A stretch of 17,932 nucleotides of DNA from Albugo candida (Eukaryota > Oomycota > Peronosporomycetes > Albuginales > Albuginaceae): the NCBI GenBank assembly GCA_905220665.1, contig CAJNAR010000123.1, positions 1-17,932 on the forward strand. Direction: 5' to 3'. Shown piece after piece: positions 1 to 8,292 of this stretch (its first letter is position 1; each line of letters starts with the position of its first letter). The translations under genes were made by a program, and so were the position numbers. The notes below the pieces were generated by a model. That model was not told where the DNA came from. It saw only the letters and a program-made list of their open reading frames with translations, and did not search any database.

Positions 1-107
1 TTTTTTGGGAACAATACGAGTCTTTGCTCTTTTGCGTGCGATTACGAAGTGGTGATTGGAGATACTGAACTTTCTAAGTTTTTGGTCCCATAAATGTATG
101 CTCAGGT

Positions 108-128
108 CAGAAGTTTTCCTAGCTTCTG
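108..128. repeat. Inverted repeat in the A half (6-bp stem)
   Basis: CAGAAG (108-113) and CTTCTG (123-128) are perfect reverse complements separated by 9 nt. The structure recurs at the equivalent place in most units. It is lost in units 5, 8 and 18, which read GTAAGAGG...CTGTTG instead. In units 22 and 23 the loop is altered to TTCTGCTAG and the stem is kept. I see no T-tract or other sign that it acts as a terminator. Confidence 0.6.
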
Positions 129-239
129 TACGTTTCTAAAGTAAACGAGTCACACCCAAGCGCAAAAAGTGGTTTTAATATAAGGTTGATATTGCAGGCC
201 TTGTATGCATGAAGTAAGAAACTTAACATTCCATATTAA

Positions 240-295
240 CGAAAACGTAATGGAGTAGATATATTGTGTAAAATCTGATGCAACGTTGATCTATT
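240..295. other. Near-invariant 56-bp segment (shown in unit 1)
   Basis: Across all 24 units this segment, from CGAAAACGTAATGG to GATGCAACGTTGATCTATT, varies by eye at a single position (T or C at the equivalent of 262). Flanking sequence varies at many positions. It contains the 8-bp palindrome CAACGTTG (281-288). Parts of it (GTAATGG, CAACGTT) are also kept in the diverged B half. A protein-binding role is possible but is inference only. Confidence 0.5.
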
Positions 296-477
296 TCATA
301 CCTTACAATACGACCCGGGATTATTTATATTTATGGAGTAAGGAAAGGCTATGTCAGTTCTGGAATGGGTTGGGTGTTTTAGTTTTCTTTCATCGACAGT
401 GTTGGCTTACAAAGGGAAGCATTTCACGTACTGAACTACAAAGTTTGGATGACAACGTCAGAAATGGCCTTTCTGGT

Positions 478-500
478 AGACAATGTCTGAGACGTCGGTC
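478..500. repeat. Palindrome cluster in the B half (shown in unit 1)
   Basis: AGACAATGTCT (478-488) is an inverted repeat with 5-bp arms around a single A. It is followed directly by the palindrome GACGTC (491-496). Both recur in almost every unit. In the first copy of the unit-10 internal duplication, 6 bp of the first palindrome are deleted. No known regulatory site is recognised. Confidence 0.5.
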
Positions 501-558
501 GATTTGTAGGATATACGAGTCACAATCAAATCCACGAATCCTTTGATTTGAAGTTCTG

Positions 559-577
559 ATGCTATGCCTGATAGCAT
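559..577. repeat. Small hairpin in the B half (shown in unit 1)
   Basis: ATGCTA and TAGCAT flank a 7-nt loop (TGCCTGA), giving a perfect 6-bp stem. Units with the TGATAGCAT variant (1, 3, 6, 15, 19, 20, 23) keep 6 bp. Units with TGAAAGCAT have 5 bp and a longer loop. No compensating change is seen, so there is no sign that selection maintains a structure. Confidence 0.5.
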
Positions 578-735
578 GTTGTAGGAAACTGCATACTCTT
601 ACAAATAAAAATGTAATGGTGGGGTGGGTTAATCCAAACAATGAGATCCAACGTTTACTGCTTTTTAATATACCAAGACAACGCTAGATCATTTGTATCA
701 ATGAAGGACCTGAAACTTATGTCTGTTCTGGTACT

Positions 736-1477
736 ATTTTTGGGAACAATACGAGTCTTTGCTCTTTTGCGTGCGATTGCGAAGTGGTGATTGGCGATAC
801 TGAACTTTCTAAGTTTTTGGTGACAAACCCATAAATGTATGCTCAGGTCAGAAGTTTTCCTAGCTTCTGTACGTTTCTAAAGTAAACGAGTCACACCCAA
901 GCGCAAAAAGTGGTTTTAATATAAGGTTGATATTGCAGGCCTTGTATGCATGAAGTAAGAAACTTAACATTTCATATTAACGAAAACGTAATGGAGTAGA
1001 TATATTGTGTAAAATCTGATGCAACGTTGATCTATTTCATACCTTACAATACGACCCGGGATTATTTATATTTATGGAGTAAGGAAAGGCTATGTCAGTT
1101 CTGGAATGGGTTGGGTGTTTTAGTTTTCTTTCATCGACAGTGTTGGCTTGCAAAGGGAAGCATTTCACGTACTGAACTACAAAGTTTGGATGCCAACGTC
1201 AGAAATGGCTTTTCTGGTAGACAATGTCTGAGACGTCGGTCGATTTGGAGGATATACGACTCACAGTTAAATCCACGAATCCTTTGATTTGAAGTTCTGA
1301 TGCTATGCCTGAAAAGCATGTAGTAGCAAACTGCATATTCCAACACATAAGAATGTAATGGTTAGGTAGGTTAATCTGAACAATGAGATCCAACGGTTAT
1401 TGCTTTTAAATATACCAAGACAACGCTAGATTATTTCTATCAATGAAGGAACTGAAACTTATGTCTGTTCTGGTACT
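736..1477. repeat. Satellite unit 2 (B2 class)
   Basis: 742 bp. It has GCGATTGCGAAG in place of the commoner GCGATTACGAAG, and a common-type A half. The B half is class B2: GATGCCAACG, TTGGAGGATATACGACTCAC, ATTCCAACACATAAG, GGTTAGGTAGGTTAATC, CGGTTATTGC. One extra A in GAAAAGCATG (1311-1320) explains the additional base. Confidence 0.96.
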
Positions 1478-2218
1478 TTTTTTGGGAACAATACGAGTCT
1501 TTGCTCTTTTGCGTGCGATTACGAAGTGGTGATTGGCGATACTGAACTTTCTAAGTTTTTGGTGACAAACCCATAAATGTATGCTCAGGTCAGAAGTTTT
1601 CCTAGCTTCTGTACGTTTCTAAAGTAAACGAGTCACACCCAAGCGCAAAAAGTGGTTTTAATATAAGGTTGATATTGCAGGCCTTGTATGCATGAAGTAA
1701 GAAACTTAACATTTCATATTAACGAAAACGTAATGGAGTAGATATATTGTGTAAAATCTGATGCAACGTTGATCTATTTCATACCTTACAATACGACCCG
1801 GGATTATTTATATTTATGGAGTAAGGAAAGGCTATGTCAGTTCTGGAATGGGTTGGGTGTTTTAGTTTTCTTTCATCGACAGTGTTGGCTTGCAAAGGGA
1901 AGCATTTCACGTACTGAACTACAAAGTTTGGATGACAACGTCAGAAATGGCCTTTCTGGTAGACAATGTCTGAGACGTCGGTCGATTTGTAGGATATACG
2001 AGTCACAATCAAATCCACGAATCCTTTGATTTGAAGTTCTGATGCTATGCCTGATAGCATGTTGTAGGAAACTGCATACTCTTACAAATAAAAATGTAAT
2101 GGTGGGGTGGGTTAATCCAAACAATGAGATCCAACGTTTACTGCTTTTTAATATACCAAGACAACGCTAGATCATTTGTATCAATGAAGGACCTGAAACT
2201 TATGTCTGTTCTGGTACT
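1478..2218. repeat. Satellite unit 3 (B1 class)
   Basis: 741 bp. It begins with the T7 form of the boundary tract. The A half is the common type. The B half is class B1 and appears identical by eye to that of units 6 and 15, and to unit 1 apart from GGCTTGCAAAG against GGCTTACAAAG. Confidence 0.96.
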
Positions 2219-2394
2219 ATTTTTGGGAACAATACGAGTCTTTGCTCTTTTGCGTGCGATTACGAAGTGGTGATTGGCGATACTGAACTTTCTAAGTTTT
2301 TGGTGACAAACCCATAAATGTATGCTCAGGTCAGAAGTTTTCCTAGCTTCTGTACGTTTCTAAAGTAAACGAGTCACACCCAAGCGCAAAAAGT

Positions 2395-2461
<67 letters not shown>

Positions 2462-3014
2462 AGGTTGATATTGCAGGCCTTGTATGCATGAAGTAAGAAA
2501 CTTAATATTTCATATAAACGAAAACGTAATGGAGTAGATACATTGTGTAAAATCTGATGCAACGTTGATCTATTTCATACCTTACAGTACGACCCGGGAT
2601 TATTTATATTTATGGAGTAAGGAAAGGCTATGTCAGTTCTGGAATGGGTTGGGTGTTTTAGTTTTCTTTCATCGACAGTGTTGGCTTGCAAAGGGAAGCA
2701 TTTCACGTACTGAACTACAAAGTTTGGATGCCAACGTCAGAAATGGCTTTTCTGGTAGACAATGTCTGAGACCTCGGTCGATTTGGAGGATATACGACTC
2801 ACAGTTAAATCCACGAATCCTTTGATTTGAAGTTCTGATGCTATGCCTGAAAGCATGTAGTAGCAAACTGCATATTCCAACACATAAGAATGTAATGGTT
2901 AGGTAGGTTAATCTGAACAATGAGATCCAACGGTTATTGCTTTTAAATATACCAAGACAACGCTAGATTATTTCTATCAATGAAGGAACTGAAACTTATG
3001 TCTGTTCTGGTACT
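2219..3014. repeat. Satellite unit 4 (B2 class, poly-T expansion)
   Basis: 796 bp, which is exactly 55 more than the standard unit; all of the excess is in one homopolymer. Otherwise it is essentially the same as unit 13: TTAATATTTCATATAAACG, GATACATTG, TTACAGTACG, the rare GAGACCTCGG and GGATATACGACTCAC, then a B2 end with GGTTAGGTAGG. Confidence 0.96.
2397..2455. repeat. T59 homopolymer
   Basis: This is an uninterrupted run of 59 T. It lies between AAAAAGTGG and AATATAAGG, where the closest relatives have only T4. Flanks are intact and present once each, with no target-site duplication. The same site carries T5 or T6 in other unit classes (ATGTTTTTAAT in unit 9, GTATTTTTTAAT in units 8, 18 and 20-23), so the tract is length-variable. 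An assembly or sequencing artefact is an alternative. Confidence 0.95.
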
Positions 3015-3752
3015 TTTTTTGGGAACAATACGAGTCTTTGCTCTTTTGCGTGCGATTACGAAGTGGTGATTGGAGATACTGAACTTTCTAAGTTTTTGGT
3101 GACAAACCCATAAATGTTTTCAGGTAAGAGGTTTTCCTAGCTGTTGTACGTTTTTATATTATACGAGTCACACCCAAGCGCAAAAAGTGGTTTTAATTAA
3201 GGTTGGTATGCCAGGCCTTGTATGCATGAAGTAAGAAACTTAACATTTCATATTAACGAAAACGTAATGGAGTAGATATATTGTGTAAAATCTGATGCAA
3301 CGTTGATCTATTTCATACCTTACCATACGACCCGGGATTAGTTATCTTTATGGAGTAAAGAAAGGCTATGTCAGTTCTGGAATGGGTTGGGTGTTTTAGT
3401 TTTCTTTCATCGACAGTGTTGGCTTACAAAGGGAAGCATTTCACGTACTGAACTACAAAGTTTGGATGCCAACGTCAGAAATGGCTTTTCTGGTAGACAA
3501 TGTCTGAGACGTCGGTCGATTTGGAGGATATACGACTCACAGTTAAATCCACGAATCCTTTGATTTGAAGTTCTGATGCTATGCCTGAAAGCATGTAGTA
3601 GCAAACTGCATATTCCAACACATAAGAATGTAATGGTTAGGTAGGTTAATCTGAACAATGAGATCCAACGGTTATTGCTTTTAAATATACCAAGACAACG
3701 CTAGATTATTTCTATCAATGAAGGAACTGAAACTTATGTCTGTTCTGGTACT
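3015..3752. repeat. Satellite unit 5 (divergent A half, B2 class)
   Basis: 738 bp. Its A half belongs to a divergent class shared with units 8 and 18: AGGTAAGAGG, GCTGTTGTACG, TTTTATATTATACGAG. A 3-bp shortening at AAATGTTTTCAGG accounts for the length. It also has TTGGTATGCCAGG and the rare TTACCATACGACCCGGG followed by ATTAGTTATCTTTATGG. The B half is B2 with GACTCAC and GGTTAGGTAGG. Confidence 0.96.
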
Positions 3753-4493
3753 TTTTTTGGGAACAATACGAGTCTTTGCTCTTTTGCGTGCGATTACGAA
3801 GTGGTGATTGGCGATACTGAACTTTCTAAGTTTTTGGTGACAAACCCATAAATGTATGCTCAGGTCAGAAGTTTTCCTAGCTTCTGTACGTTTCTAGAGT
3901 ATACGAGTCACACCCAAGCGCAAAAAGTGGTTTTAATATAAGGTTGATATTGCAGGCCTTGTATGCATGAAGTAAGAAACTTAACATTTCATATTAACGA
4001 AAACGTAATGGAGTAGATATATTGTGTAAAATCTGATGCAACGTTGATCTATTTCATACCTTACAATACGACCCGGGATTATTTATATTTATGGAGTAAG
4101 GAAAGGCTATGTCAGTTCTGGAATGGGTTGGGTGTTTTAGTTTTCTTTCATCGACAGTGTTGGCTTGCAAAGGGAAGCATTTCACGTACTGAACTACAAA
4201 GTTTGGATGACAACGTCAGAAATGGCCTTTCTGGTAGACAATGTCTGAGACGTCGGTCGATTTGTAGGATATACGAGTCACAATCAAATCCACGAATCCT
4301 TTGATTTGAAGTTCTGATGCTATGCCTGATAGCATGTTGTAGGAAACTGCATACTCTTACAAATAAAAATGTAATGGTGGGGTGGGTTAATCCAAACAAT
4401 GAGATCCAACGTTTACTGCTTTTTAATATACCAAGACAACGCTAGATCATTTGTATCAATGAAGGACCTGAAACTTATGTCTGTTCTGGTACT
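3753..4493. repeat. Satellite unit 6 (B1 class)
   Basis: 741 bp. It begins with T7. The A half has TTTCTAGAGTATACGAGTC rather than AAAGTAAACGAGTC but keeps GTGGTTTTAATATAAGG. The B half is class B1 as in units 3 and 15. Confidence 0.96.
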
Positions 4494-5234
4494 ATTTTTG
4501 GGAACAATACGAGTCTTTGCTCTTTTGCGTGCGATTACGAAGTGGTGATTGGCGATACTGAACTTTCTAAGTTTTTGGTGACAAACCCATAAATGTATGC
4601 TCAGGTCAGAAGTTTTCCTAGCTTCTGTACGTTTCTAAAGTAAACGAGTCACACCCAAGCGCAAAAAGTGGTTTTAATATAAGGTTGATATTGCAGGCCT
4701 TGTATGCATGAAGTAAGAAACTTAATATTTCATATAAACGAAAACGTAATGGAGTAGATACATTGTGTAAAATCTGATGCAACGTTGATCTATTTCATAC
4801 CTTACAGTACGACCCGGGATTATTTATATTTATGGAGTAAGGAAAGGCTATGTCAGTTCTGGAATGGGTTGGGTGTTTTAGTTTTCTTTCATCGACAGTG
4901 TTGGCTTACAAAGGGAAGCATTTCACGTACTGAACTACAAAGTTTGGATGCCAACGTCAGAAATGGCTTTTCTGGTAGACAATGTCTGAGACGTCGGTCG
5001 ATTTGTAGGATATACGAGTCACAGTTAAATCCACGAATCCTTTGATTTGAAGTTCTGATGCTATGCCTGAAAGCATGTAGTAGCAAACTGCATATTCCAA
5101 CACATAAGAATGTAATGGTTAGGTGGGTTAATCTGAACAATGAGATCCAACGGTTACTGCTTTTAAATATACCAAGACAACGCTAGATTATTTCTATCAA
5201 TGAAGGAACTGAAACTTATGTCTGTTCTGGTACT
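4494..5234. repeat. Satellite unit 7 (B2 class)
   Basis: 741 bp. The A half is the common type with TTAATATTTCATATAAACG and TTACAGTACG. The B half has GGCTTACAAAG, TTGTAGGATATACGAGTCAC, GGTTAGGTGGG and CGGTTACTGC. It closely matches unit 17, and both are followed by a unit of the unit-8 type. Confidence 0.96.
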
Positions 5235-5977
5235 ATTTTTGGGAACAATACGAGTCTTTGCTCTTTTGCGTGCGATTACGAAGTGGTGATTGGAGATACT
5301 GAACTTTCTAAGTTTTTGGTGACAAACCCATAAATGTATACTCAGGTAAGAGGTTTTCCTAGCTGTTGTACGTTTTTATATTATACGAGTCACACCCAAG
5401 CGCACAAAGTATTTTTTAATTAAGGTTGGTATTGCAGACCTTGTATGCATGAAGTAAGAAACTTGACATTTCATATAAACGAAAACGTAATGGAGTAGAT
5501 ATATTGTGTAAAATCTGATGCAACGTTGATCTATTTCATACCTTACAGTACGACCCGGGATAAGTTATATTTATGGAGTAAGGAAAGTCTATGTCAGCTC
5601 TGGAATGGTTTGGGTGTTTTAGTTTTCTTTCATCGACAGTGTTGGCTTACAAAGGGAAGCATTTCACGTACTGAACTACAAAGTTTGGATGACGTCGTCA
5701 GAAATGTCTTTTCTGGTAGACAATGTCTGAGACGTCGGTCGATTTGTAGGATATACGAGTCACAGTCAAATCCACGAATCTTTTGATTTGAAGTTCTGAT
5801 GCTATGCCTGAAAGCATGTAGTAGCAAACTGCATATTCTTACAAATAAATGTAATGGTTGGGTGGGTTAATCTAACACTGAGATGAGATCCAACGGTTAC
5901 TGCTTTTAAATATATCAAGACAACGCTAGATTATTTCTATCAATGAAGGAACTGAAACTTATGTCTGTTCTGGTACT
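5235..5977. repeat. Satellite unit 8 (divergent A half, B3 class)
   Basis: 743 bp. The A half is the AGGTAAGAGG class with GCGCACAAAGTATTTTTTAA, TTGCAGACC, ACTTGACATTTC and GGGATAAGTTATATT. The B half has AGCTCTGGAATGGTTTGGG and a private GATGACGTCGTCAGAAATG. It ends in class B3 (AATCTAACACTGAGATGAG, a 4-bp gain) with a 2-bp loss at CAAATAAATG. Its counterpart is unit 18. Confidence 0.96.
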
Positions 5978-6716
5978 ATTTTTAGGAACAATATGAGTCT
6001 TTGCTCTTTTGCGTGCGATTGCGAAGTGGTGATTGGAGATACTGAACTTTCTAAGTTTTTGGTGACAAACCCATAAATGTATGCTCAGGTCAGAAGTTTT
6101 CCTAGCTTCTGTACGTTTCTAGAGTATACGAGTCACACCCAAGCGCAAAAAATGTTTTTAATAAGGTTGGTATGCCAGGCCTTGTGTGCATGAAGTAAGA
6201 AACTTAACATTTCATATGAACGAAAACGTAATGGAGTAGATATATTGTGTAAAATCTGATGCAACGTTGATCTATTTCATACCTTACCATACGACCCGGG
6301 ATTAGTTATATTTATGGAGTAAAGAAAGTCTATGTCAGTTCTGGAATGGGTTGGGTGTTTTAGTTTTCTTTCATCGACAGCGTTGGCTTGCAAAGGGAAG
6401 CATTTCACCTACTGAACTACAAAGTTTGGATGCCAACGTCAGAAATGGCTTTTCTGGTAGACAATGTCTGAGACGTCGGTCGATTTGTAGGATATACGAG
6501 TCACAGTTAAATCCACGAATCCTTTGATTTGAAGTTCTGATGCTATGCCTGAAAGCATGTAGTAGCAAACTGCATATTCCAACACATAAGAATGTAATGG
6601 TTAGGTGGGTTAATCTGAGCAATGAGATCCAACGGTTACTGCTTTTAAATATACCAAGACAACGCTAGATTATTTCTATCAATGAAGGACCTGAAACTTA
6701 TGTCTGTTCTGGTACT
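5978..6716. repeat. Satellite unit 9 (mosaic A half, B2 class)
   Basis: 739 bp. It starts TTTTTAGGAACAATATGAG, a variant found only after B3 units. It then has AAAAAATGTTTTTAATAAGG, TTGGTATGCCAGGCC, CTTGTGTGCATG and CATATGAACG, followed by TTACCATACGACCCGGG and ATTAGTTAT, otherwise seen only in unit 5. The B half has CGACAGCGTTGG, TTTCACCTACTGAAC and a B2 end with the private CTGAGCAATGAG. Confidence 0.96.
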
Positions 6717-7547
6717 ATTTTTGGGAACAATACGAGTCTTTGCTCTTTTGCGTGCGATTACGAAGTGGTGATTGGCGATACTGAACTTTCTAAGTTTTTG
6801 GTGACAAACCCATAAATGTATGCTCAGGTCAGAAGTTTTCCTAGCTTCTGTACGTTTCTAAAGTAAACGAGTCACACCCAAGCGCAAAAAGTGGTTTTAA
6901 TATAAGGTTGATATTGCAGGCCTTGTATGCATGAAGTAAGAAACTTAATATTTCATATAAACGAAAACGTAATGGAGTAGATACATTGTGTAAAATCTGA
7001 TGCAACGTTGATCTATTTCATACCTTACAGTACGACCCGGGATTATTTATATTTATGGAGTAAGGAAAGGCTATGTCAGTTCTGGAATGGGTTGGGTGTT
7101 TTAGTTTTCTTTCATCGACAGTGTTGGCTTGCAAAGGGAAGCATTTCACGTACTGAACTACAAAGTTTGGATGCCAACGTCAGAAATGGCTTTTCTGGTA
7201 GACTGAGACGTCGGTCGATTTGGAGGATATACGACTCACCTACTGAACTACAAAGTTTGGATGCCAACGTCAGAAATGGCTTTTCTGGTAGACAATGTCT
7301 GAGACGTCGGTCGATTTGGAGGATATACGAGTCACAGTTAAATCCACGAATCCTTTGATTTGAAGTTCTGATGCTATGCCTGAAAGCATGTAGTAGCAAA
7401 CTGCATATTCCAACACATAAGAATGTAATGGTTAGGTGGGTTAATCTGAACAATGAGATCCAACGGTTATTGCTTTTAAATATACCAAGACAACGCTAGA
7501 TTATTTCTATCAATGAAGGAACTGAAACTTATGTCTGTTCTGGTACT
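6717..7547. repeat. Satellite unit 10 (internal 90-bp duplication)
   Basis: 831 bp, exactly 90 more than standard because of one internal tandem duplication in the B half. Outside it the unit resembles unit 16: common-type A half with TTAATATTTCATATAAACG, TTACAGTACG, a TTGGAGGATATACGAG B half, GGTTAGGTGGG and CGGTTATTGC. Confidence 0.96.
7151..7335. repeat. Internal imperfect tandem duplication in unit 10
   Basis: The segment beginning TACTGAACTACAAAG occurs at 7151 and again at 7241. The first copy lacks 6 bp of the AGACAATGTCT palindrome (GGTAGACTGAG at 7197-7207) and ends GACTCAC. The second has the full palindrome and ends GAGTCAC. The junction reads ACGACTCACCTACTGAAC, so the second copy starts with the CACCTACTG variant and the first with CACGTACTG. 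The four bases TCAC (7236-7239) are shared by both parents at the join. Confidence 0.95.
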
Positions 7548-8292
7548 TTTTTTGGGAACAATACGAGTCTTTGCTCTTTTGCGTGCGATTACGAAGTGGT
7601 GATTGGCGATACTGAACTTTCTAAGTTTTTGGTGACAAACCCATAAATGTATGCTCAGGTCAGAAGTTTTCCTAGCTTCTGTACGTTTCTAAAGTAAACG
7701 AGTCACACCCAAGCGCAAAAAGTGGTTTTAATATAAGGTTGATATTGCAGGCCTTGTATGCATGAAGTAAGAAACCTAATATTTCATATAAACGAAAACG
7801 TAATGGAGTAGATACATTGTGTAAAATCTGATGCAACGTTGATCTATTTCATACCTTACAGTACGACCCGGGATTATTTATATTTATGGAGTAAGGAAAG
7901 GCTATGTCAGTTCTGGAATGGGTTGGGTGTTTTAGTTTTCTTTCATCGACAGTGTTGGCTTACAAAGGGAAGCATTTCACGTACTGAACTACAAAGTTTG
8001 GATGCCAACGTCAGAAATGGCTTTTCTGGTAGACAATGTCTGAGACGTCGGTCGATTTGTAGGATATACGAGTCACAGTTAAATCCACGAATCCTTTGAT
8101 TTGAAGTTCTGATGCTATGCCTGAAAGCATGTAGTAGCAAACTGCATATTCTTACAAATAAAAATGTAATGGTTGGGTGGGTTAATCTAACACTGAGATG
8201 AGATCCAACGGTTACTGCTTTTAAATATATCAAGACAACGCTAGATTATTTCTATCAATGAAGGAACTGAAACTTATGTCTGTTCTGGTACT
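7548..8292. repeat. Satellite unit 11 (chimera, B3 end)
   Basis: 745 bp. From its start through AGTTAAATCC and AATCCTTTG (8094) it matches unit 17: common-type A half, AAACCTAATATTTC, TTACAGTACG, GGCTTACAAAG, TTGTAGG, GAGTCACAGTT. From ATTCTTACAAATAAAAATG (8152 on) it carries the B3 end of units 8 and 18, including the 4-bp gain AACACTGAGATGAG. It looks like a fusion of two neighbouring unit types. Confidence 0.95.

Larger units (their letters stand above)
7..371. repeat. A-half monomer (shown in unit 1)
   Basis: This is the first of the two diverged half-units that make up the satellite period; it would be 371 bp without the unit-1 deletion. It aligns along its whole length with the following B half. 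Matched landmarks are ACTGAACT (64 and 430), ACGAGTCACA (145 and 515), GAAACT (218 and 585), GTAATGG (247 and 613), CAACGTT (281 and 649) and ATGTC then GTTCTGG (351 and 719). The boundary is arbitrary; I set it at the GGG shared by both halves. Confidence 0.85.
1..735. repeat. Satellite unit 1 (B1 class, 6-bp deletion)
   Basis: This is the first unit, 735 bp. It lacks the GACAAA that all other units carry after TTTTTGGT (here TTTTTGGTCCCATAA, around 81-92), which accounts exactly for its short length. The A half is the common type (AAAGTAAACGAGTC, GTGGTTTTAATATAAGG). A private change gives ACATTCCATATT near 231. The B half is class B1: GATGACAACG, TGATAGCATGTTGTAGG, GGTGGGGTGGG, CCAAACAATGAG. 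Confidence 0.96.
372..741. repeat. B-half monomer (shown in units 1-2)
   Basis: This is the second half-unit, about 370 bp. Over 74 aligned columns from GACAA to GAGTCACA the two halves match at 42-44 positions without a gap, depending on the variant used. The parts between landmarks have nearly equal lengths (73 against 74 bp from GTTCTGG to ACTGAAC). This half carries most of the class-defining variation between units and a small hairpin at 559-577. Confidence 0.85.

Noticed and set aside
70..86. TTTCTAAGTTTTTGG and CTATTTTTGGG resemble Sm-protein binding sites of snRNA or spliced-leader RNA genes.
   Set aside because: The second form is replaced by T7 in many units. No snRNA or known spliced-leader core, snRNA promoter element or supporting stem-loop arrangement was recognised around either.
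310..325. Search for a CENP-B box near the only CGGG in each unit.
   Set aside because: Neither strand around CGACCCGGGAT fits the TTCG-N4-A-N2-CGGG pattern.
366..380. GGGTTGGGTGTTTTA resembles the kinetoplast minicircle replication sequence GGGGTTGGTGTA. Tandemly linked minicircle-like DNA exists in some bodonids.
   Set aside because: It needs a missing G and an insertion, it changes to GGTTTGGGTGTT in units 8, 18, 20 and 23, and I found no companion conserved blocks. Resemblance by chance is more likely.
286..546. An 86-codon plus-strand frame (TTG start) overlapping the minus-strand frame, present in most units.
   Set aside because: There is no ATG start, and units 5 and 9 have an early in-frame TAG in GGGATTAGTTAT. 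Changes between units are mostly non-silent. It is an open stretch in a homogenised repeat, not a gene.
612..627. G-rich GGTGGGGTGGG in B1 units as a possible G-quadruplex.
   Set aside because: It lacks four separated runs of three G, and the other classes are weaker. There is no support for a conserved structure.
390..641. An 83-codon ATG-initiated reading frame on the minus strand, repeated in nearly every unit, with a hydrophobic stretch near its N-terminus and several Cys and Arg.
   Set aside because: Most class-defining substitutions inside it change the amino acid (for example Val/Ala, His/Arg, Arg/Gly, Ser/Ala, Glu/Lys then Gln/Gln, Asp/Glu, Asp/Asn); I found only one clear silent change. 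Units 2 and 8 are frameshifted within it. It persists because the units are copies of each other. No family is recognised and no expression signals are seen.
2374..2562. A minus-strand frame with a long poly-Lys run.
   Set aside because: The lysines are the T59 homopolymer read on the other strand; there is no gene.
2898..2911. GGTTAGGTAGGTTA looks like insect-type TTAGG telomere repeats.
   Set aside because: It is a single short patch that reads GGTTGGGTGGG or GGTGGGGTGGG in other classes. It is not a telomeric run.
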